Source: an uncultured Catenibacterium sp. (GTDB lineage Bacteria; Bacillota_I; Bacilli_A; Erysipelotrichales; Coprobacillaceae). Taken from it: a stretch of 10,130 nucleotides of DNA. Position numbers and translations under genes: made by a program. Positions 6,647 to 10,130 of this stretch are shown one piece after another. How positions within the stretch are numbered: the first letter of the stretch is position 1; each line of letters opens with the position of its first letter. Under the pieces are notes generated by a model, which had not been told where the DNA came from, did no database searches, and saw nothing but the letters and a program-made list of their open reading frames with translations. Location of the stretch: contig CAAFPB010000418.1 of assembly GCA_900764725.1 (NCBI GenBank), forward strand, positions 1-10,130, in the 5' to 3' direction.

Positions 6647-8543
6647 TTTGAACACCTCCTAACTCATCTAGCACTGCCATCATTTCTTCAAATGACTGGA
6701 CTTCTAGAATTCTTTCTATATATTTAGGTTCATGCATAAGTGCATAAAGCTTCTTTGTAAGAACCTTATACATTTCTATCTGGTCCTTTCTTAAACAAAC
6801 CATGAATATGAGCTTGACTGTTTTACCATGAGATTCAAATGGTTTCTTTAAGATTCTTACAGATATCATGTTTTTTAATGCATCTGTTTCTAATGGGTGA
6901 GGAATACAGATACCATTCATATAAATCGTACTGACATAGGATTCACGTTCTAATACAAGATTCGCAAATCCTTTCTTACCATAACCTTGTTCTTCTAATT
7001 CAATTGCCATACGATAAATCAAATTCTCATAATCATCATCTTCATCTATCTTAAAGAAGTCTTTAGAGAAGAATGACTGATACATTGGCTTATCATTGAT
7101 CAACGTATAAGGATCATAATCATCTGTCTGTAGAATCTGCCTAATACGCTGTAAATCCTTATCATCTAATAATTCCTTGATATAGATAATAGGTGCCTGG
7201 ATATCAAAAGATAGTGGCATAACTGTAAATGCAAGGTCAGGACAATAATCTAATAAATCATCCTGCTGCAAGAATGAGAATGTCTTGACTGTTGCTTTTG
7301 GAAAGAGCGATTCTATTTGCAGCTTAATCATATAAGCACTGCCTCCTCCAGAAGAACAGACCACACCAATACGATCATAGAGCTGTAGTTTTTGTTGTTT
7401 TTCTTTTTCCATATGTCCTGCAAAATGCATAGCGACAAAACCGACTTCATCAAAGGTTGGTTTGACATCATAAAGTTCATGAAGCATATCACAGAACTGT
7501 ATAGCAATATTAAACACCACTGAATTAGTAATACTTAATTCATTCGCTAATTCATTCTTATAGGAAATCTTGTCATGAAGACGATCTATAAGTAATGTGA
7601 CATGTACTAGTAACATCTTCTTAAAGTCTTCATCCTGTAAGAATGTTGTTTCATAAATTTCATCAGTTTTTTTTAAGAAGTCATTAATGACTTCTTCTAG
7701 GTTGGTACATTTAAAGCCAACATTCTCTAAACGTTTTCTAAGATTCTTATTTAAGACTGTAACGAGTCCATCAATGCTTTCATTAGAGAACGCAACATGA
7801 TAGAGACCTTTCAACATATCAATCACTTTTTTTGCTAAGCGATGGATTGTAATATTCTGATATATATAGTCTTTATCCTGTTCATTATGAATAGAGGCAC
7901 TGTAAACCATTATTTTTAAGTAGTCTGTAATATTAAGTAACTCATTGTAGTTTACATTCACATTTTCCTGTGTAAGTAAACTTATAAAAGATTGTTCGAC
8001 AAACTTAAAATCTTTTGTGACATCATTCACTGCAGCCTGTATAAAGAAGCTACCATTAATATATTCTTCTGTAAGATACATCTTGAAATCATGGTCCAAG
8101 CCATGGATTTTAATTCCATAATGTTGCTTTCTTTCAATTTCAAAATGATACACCTTCGCAATCTTCTCTACGATATGCATATCATTCTTGATCACTGTCT
8201 TGGAAACTTGGAATATATCCGCAATCTTATTCATTGAGATATAATCTTCTTGGATCGCAAGAAATGATAATATATGCGCAGGTCTTTCATTAGTAGAAAC
8301 ATAAAATGTTTCATTTAATGTTTCTAGGAAATCATCAAATAATGTTTCATTGGTGATTTCTAATAGATATCCCTGTTCTCTTTTCATATGAAGGAGGAAT
8401 CCTTTACGTGGAGAAATGCGCATGAGATAAGAAATATCATTTTGAATTGTTCTTTTAGAAACATTGTATTTTGTCACAAAGTAATTCGTTGGTAGATATT
8501 TAGAATTGTCTCTGAGTTCTTTAAGTATTGAATATAGTCGCAC
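6639..8543 (-). CDS. PRD-containing PTS-regulated transcriptional activator (MtlR/LicR/FrvR type)
   Basis: This 634-residue multidomain regulator has an N-terminal helix-turn-helix (residues 1-60, with NVSKRTIQNDISYL), a second Mga-like helix-turn-helix (about 85-145, with FQVSKTVIKNDM), PRD1 (about 185-290), PRD2 (about 295-385), an EIIB-like domain (about 390-475) and a C-terminal EIIA-like domain (about 485-632). Expected phosphorylation sites are H314 (LVHVTLLIDR) and H373 (AMHFAGH) in PRD2, C396 (VVCSSGGGS) in the EIIB-like domain and H549 (ICIPHP) in the EIIA-like domain. In PRD1 the matching positions seem to be Y208 and L264, so PRD1 may not be phosphorylated. Regulators of this plan activate PTS operons when HPr phosphorylates PRD2 and the cognate EII is draining phosphate. 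The start is a GTG with AAGGAGGG about 6 bases upstream. It is the first gene of the operon it probably controls. Confidence 0.93.
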   Translation of the reverse strand: MRLYSILKELRDNSKYLPTNYFVTKYNVSKRTIQNDISYLMRISPRKGFLLHMKREQGYLLEITNETLFDDFLETLNETFYVSTNERPAHILSFLAIQEDYISMNKIADIFQVSKTVIKNDMHIVEKIAKVYHFEIERKQHYGIKIHGLDHDFKMYLTEEYINGSFFIQAAVNDVTKDFKFVEQSFISLLTQENVNVNYNELLNITDYLKIMVYSASIHNEQDKDYIYQNITIHRLAKKVIDMLKGLYHVAFSNESIDGLVTVLNKNLRKRLENVGFKCTNLEEVINDFLKKTDEIYETTFLQDEDFKKMLLVHVTLLIDRLHDKISYKNELANELSITNSVVFNIAIQFCDMLHELYDVKPTFDEVGFVAMHFAGHMEKEKQQKLQLYDRIGVVCSSGGGSAYMIKLQIESLFPKATVKTFSFLQQDDLLDYCPDLAFTVMPLSFDIQAPIIYIKELLDDKDLQRIRQILQTDDYDPYTLINDKPMYQSFFSKDFFKIDEDDDYENLIYRMAIELEEQGYGKKGFANLVLERESYVSTIYMNGICIPHPLETDALKNMISVRILKKPFESHGKTVKLIFMVCLRKDQIEMYKVLTKKLYALMHEPKYIERILEVQSFEEMMAVLDELGGVQNE

Positions 8544-8558
8544 GTTTCTCCCTCCTTA

Positions 8559-8603
8559 CACTCACATTATATAAAGTAAGCCCTTCCATTAAAAGGTAAC
8601 CTT
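8559..8603 (-). promoter_or_regulatory. Probable promoter of the PTS/peptidase operon
   Basis: On the minus strand a perfect -10 TATAAT (8571-8566) lies 22 bases before the regulator's start codon and precedes its AAGGAGGG site. The region 17 bp upstream (TTTTAA) is a poor -35, as expected of an activator-dependent promoter. A small dyad, AAGGT-T-ACCTT (8603-8593), overlaps the -35 region. Activation by the PRD regulator is inferred. Confidence 0.5.
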
Positions 8604-8655
8604 CTTCATATATATGCGCAATAAAATGGCCTTTAGTGATATTTTATCATACAGT

Positions 8656-8667
8656 TCACATATGTGA
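8656..8667. promoter_or_regulatory. Perfect 12-bp palindrome in the divergent intergenic region
   Basis: TCACATATGTGA is a perfect dyad about 100 bp upstream of the predicted PTS operon start and about 26 bp before the plus-strand ATG at 8693. Its position fits an operator for either divergent unit, for example the PRD activator. A weak CATAAT -10 for the plus-strand genes follows at 8672-8677. No regulator can be assigned from sequence. Confidence 0.3.
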
Positions 8668-8692
8668 CTTTCATAATAATTGAGGGAGATGT

Positions 8693-9049
8693 ATGATTAA
8701 TGAAGAGGTGATGCCAATGAAACATATTCACAATAAGCTAGTCAGAGATCGTATTCCTGAAATCATAGAGAATGATCATAAGACATGCAAAACAAGAATA
8801 CTTGATAATAATGAGTATTTAGAATGTTTAAAAACTAAGTTATTAGAAGAATGTCATGAAGTAATAGATGCTGAAGGTGAAGATATTAAGAAAGAGATAG
8901 CTGATGTATTAGAGGTATTAGATGCATTAGAGAATACACTTCATATTGATCATCAAGAAGTACTTTCTATCAAACAAAAGAAGGCACATAATAACGGTGC
9001 CTTCGATAAGAAAATCTATCTAGAATATGTAGAGGATTCATATGAATAA
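8693..9049 (+). CDS. MazG-like all-alpha NTP pyrophosphohydrolase (COG4997-type)
   Basis: This 118-residue protein of the all-alpha NTP pyrophosphatase superfamily resembles the small 'house-cleaning' or phosphoribosyl-ATP-pyrophosphohydrolase-like proteins that begin with NKLVRDRIPEII. The Mg-binding signature is complete: EExxE (E52, E53, E56 in LEECHEV) followed by ExxD (E68, D71 in KEIADVLE), with a C-terminal GAFDKKIYLEYV segment. It should hydrolyse a (deoxy)nucleoside triphosphate to the monophosphate and pyrophosphate; the substrate is unknown. GAGGGAG precedes the ATG at 8693. A second candidate, the ATG at 8717 with AGAGGTG upstream, gives the N-terminus most usual for the family, so the first eight residues are uncertain. 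It is divergent from the PTS operon, and its last 8 bases overlap the HNH endonuclease gene, implying coupled expression. Confidence 0.87.
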   Translation: MINEEVMPMKHIHNKLVRDRIPEIIENDHKTCKTRILDNNEYLECLKTKLLEECHEVIDAEGEDIKKEIADVLEVLDALENTLHIDHQEVLSIKQKKAHNNGAFDKKIYLEYVEDSYE

Positions 9050-10001
9050 GTATATACAGGACTGGCTTGATGTAATTGAGTATATGAATAATGATAATAC
9101 ATATAAGTTAGCCTGGGGTCGTGCTATTCTTGAAAATGTATATACTCTAAATCTTGTAGAAGAAAATAACGTGATTACCTTTGATGCGATAGCGCATAAG
9201 ATGGTGAAGTATTACTGGAATCAGACATTCTTCTTTAATCTAAGACAAGGATCTAATATTAAAAAGAAACCTGTCATTGTGCAACAGGTTGATTTACTTA
9301 TTGATAAATATAAAGAATTATCAGGGTCTTCTATTCCTATATGGTTTGATAAAGCTGAAGAAGAACTTAATAAGGAGCAAGACTTCTATAAGAGTGTATT
9401 AAAGAAGTGTGCAAGAAAGTTAAAGGATGATGTATCCTGGCGATTTATGAATGTGAATAAAGAGAAAAAGGATCTTTATGTACTCAATAAGGATTATCTC
9501 TACATCTCCATCACCAAAGAACAAGTACTCTTATTGAAGGAGTATGGTTTTGTCTTATCACAATTACTTAACTACAAATGGGCACAATTATTAGAGAAGT
9601 TCAACAATGCGCCACGTATTACTTCTAAAGTAAAAGGTATCTCAGACAATCAAATCAGAAGAAATAACCTCACAAAATATAAAAACATATTACTAGAAAA
9701 TATGAATAAACCGATTGATTTCTATACAGGTGATGAATTAGATATGGATGATATTAGTGTAGATCATGTGATTCCTTGGTCATTCATGTATAGTGATGAT
9801 ATCTGGAATCTTGTACTCACTTCTAAGAGTCATAACTCTTCTAAATCAAATCATATTCCTAGTAAAAAAGTCATTGAACAACTAAATCAAAGAAACAAAG
9901 CTCTTATTGAAACTATCAATAATAGTAAATACAAGGAAGAACTTAATATTGCGATTATGAACAACTATGTCGATAAGTTCTACCTATCAATGAAACTATA
10001 A
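9042..10001 (+). CDS. HNH endonuclease with a Cas9-like HNH motif
   Basis: This 319-residue protein is a predicted metal-dependent nuclease. The C-terminal HNH domain (about 215-285) has FYTGDELDM, then VDHVIPWSF, DDIWNLVLTSKSHNSSKSNHIPS in sequence. D241, H242, N256 and N265 stand at exactly the spacing of D839, H840, N854 and N863 of Streptococcus pyogenes Cas9 (recalled from memory), consistent with the HNH_4 type. There is no zinc-binding CxxC pair. The first 210 residues are mostly helical, rich in aromatic and Lys residues (YYWNQTFFFNLRQ at 57-69), and I do not recognise a domain. It has no RuvC motifs and no guide-RNA-associated genes nearby, so it is not Cas9. The start ATG overlaps the MazG-like gene by 8 bases, linking the two in one operon. 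A role in defence, restriction or mobile-element biology is inference; DNA specificity is unknown. Confidence 0.85.
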   Translation: MNKYIQDWLDVIEYMNNDNTYKLAWGRAILENVYTLNLVEENNVITFDAIAHKMVKYYWNQTFFFNLRQGSNIKKKPVIVQQVDLLIDKYKELSGSSIPIWFDKAEEELNKEQDFYKSVLKKCARKLKDDVSWRFMNVNKEKKDLYVLNKDYLYISITKEQVLLLKEYGFVLSQLLNYKWAQLLEKFNNAPRITSKVKGISDNQIRRNNLTKYKNILLENMNKPIDFYTGDELDMDDISVDHVIPWSFMYSDDIWNLVLTSKSHNSSKSNHIPSKKVIEQLNQRNKALIETINNSKYKEELNIAIMNNYVDKFYLSMKL

Positions 10002-10096
10002 TTTTTCTAGTTTTTTGAATTTTATTGAAATTATGTATAGAGTTTTCTACAATAATCATAGAGGAACTTAATTGATATTAAGCTGACTCCTTAAAT

Positions 10097-10130
10097 AAAA
10101 AAGCCTATTGGGATGCAACTCCCGCAAGGC
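10097..10130 (-). terminator. Terminator-like hairpin at the window edge
   Basis: On the minus strand GCCT pairs with AGGC and, inside it, GGGA pairs with TCCC around a 6-base loop, with a 3x3 internal loop between the two stems. Six U residues follow (10102-10097). It probably ends a minus-strand gene to the right of the window. If T residues follow on the plus strand beyond 10130, it would also serve the HNH gene as a bidirectional terminator. The AT-rich gap 10002-10096 holds only a weak CTTAAT-TGAT-ATTAAG dyad (10067-10082). Confidence 0.6.

Noticed and set aside
7992..8237. Plus-strand open frame of 81 codons inside the PRD regulator
   Set aside because: It is antisense to the regulator's central region, with no recognisable product.
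9042..10001. A truncated Cas9 or CRISPR locus
   Set aside because: Only the HNH motif resembles Cas9. There are no RuvC motifs, no PAM-interacting domain, no cas1/cas2 and no repeats, and the gene has its own start and stop in an operon with a MazG-like gene.

Overview
The window has low GC content, strong GGAGG-type ribosome binding sites, tightly packed genes and Gram-positive-style PTS and PRD regulators. This points to a low-GC Bacillota (Firmicutes) chromosome, possibly a gut or oral Erysipelotrichia-type organism. The phylum is a confident inference; the finer placement is a guess. No tRNA, rRNA, CRISPR array or transposase gene was seen.

Region 1 (about 8600 down to 568, minus strand) is one long co-directional gene set. 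In transcription order it holds a PRD-family PTS-responsive activator, an M42 aminopeptidase, the EIIA, EIIB and EIIC subunits of a lactose/cellobiose-family PTS, a hairpin, an M24 Xaa-Pro-type aminopeptidase, a PatB/MalY-type C-S lyase and an RDD-family membrane protein. A clear intrinsic terminator follows. Except at the hairpin, genes overlap or lie 1 to 22 bases apart. The regulator probably senses PTS phosphorylation and drives the operon from a promoter near 8566. There is no phospho-glycosidase in the set. Instead it has two metallo-aminopeptidases and a cysteine-conjugate lyase, so the imported substrate may not be a plain disaccharide.

Region 2 (1-567) holds a small MerR-family regulator on the minus strand. 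A perfect 22-base palindrome just upstream sits between a -35 and a -10 element spaced by 19 bp, which is the classic MerR operator layout and suggests autoregulation. Bases 1-88 are A-rich with no gene.

Region 3 (8693-10001, plus strand) is divergent from the PTS operon. It is a two-gene cassette: a small all-alpha MazG-like nucleotide pyrophosphohydrolase whose end overlaps by 8 bases the start of a 319-residue HNH endonuclease. The HNH motif of that nuclease aligns without gaps to the Cas9 HNH nuclease signature, although nothing else here is Cas9-like. The pair could be a small defence or nucleic-acid-quality module and is the best candidate for undescribed biology in the window. A terminator-like hairpin at the right edge probably serves a convergent gene outside the window.
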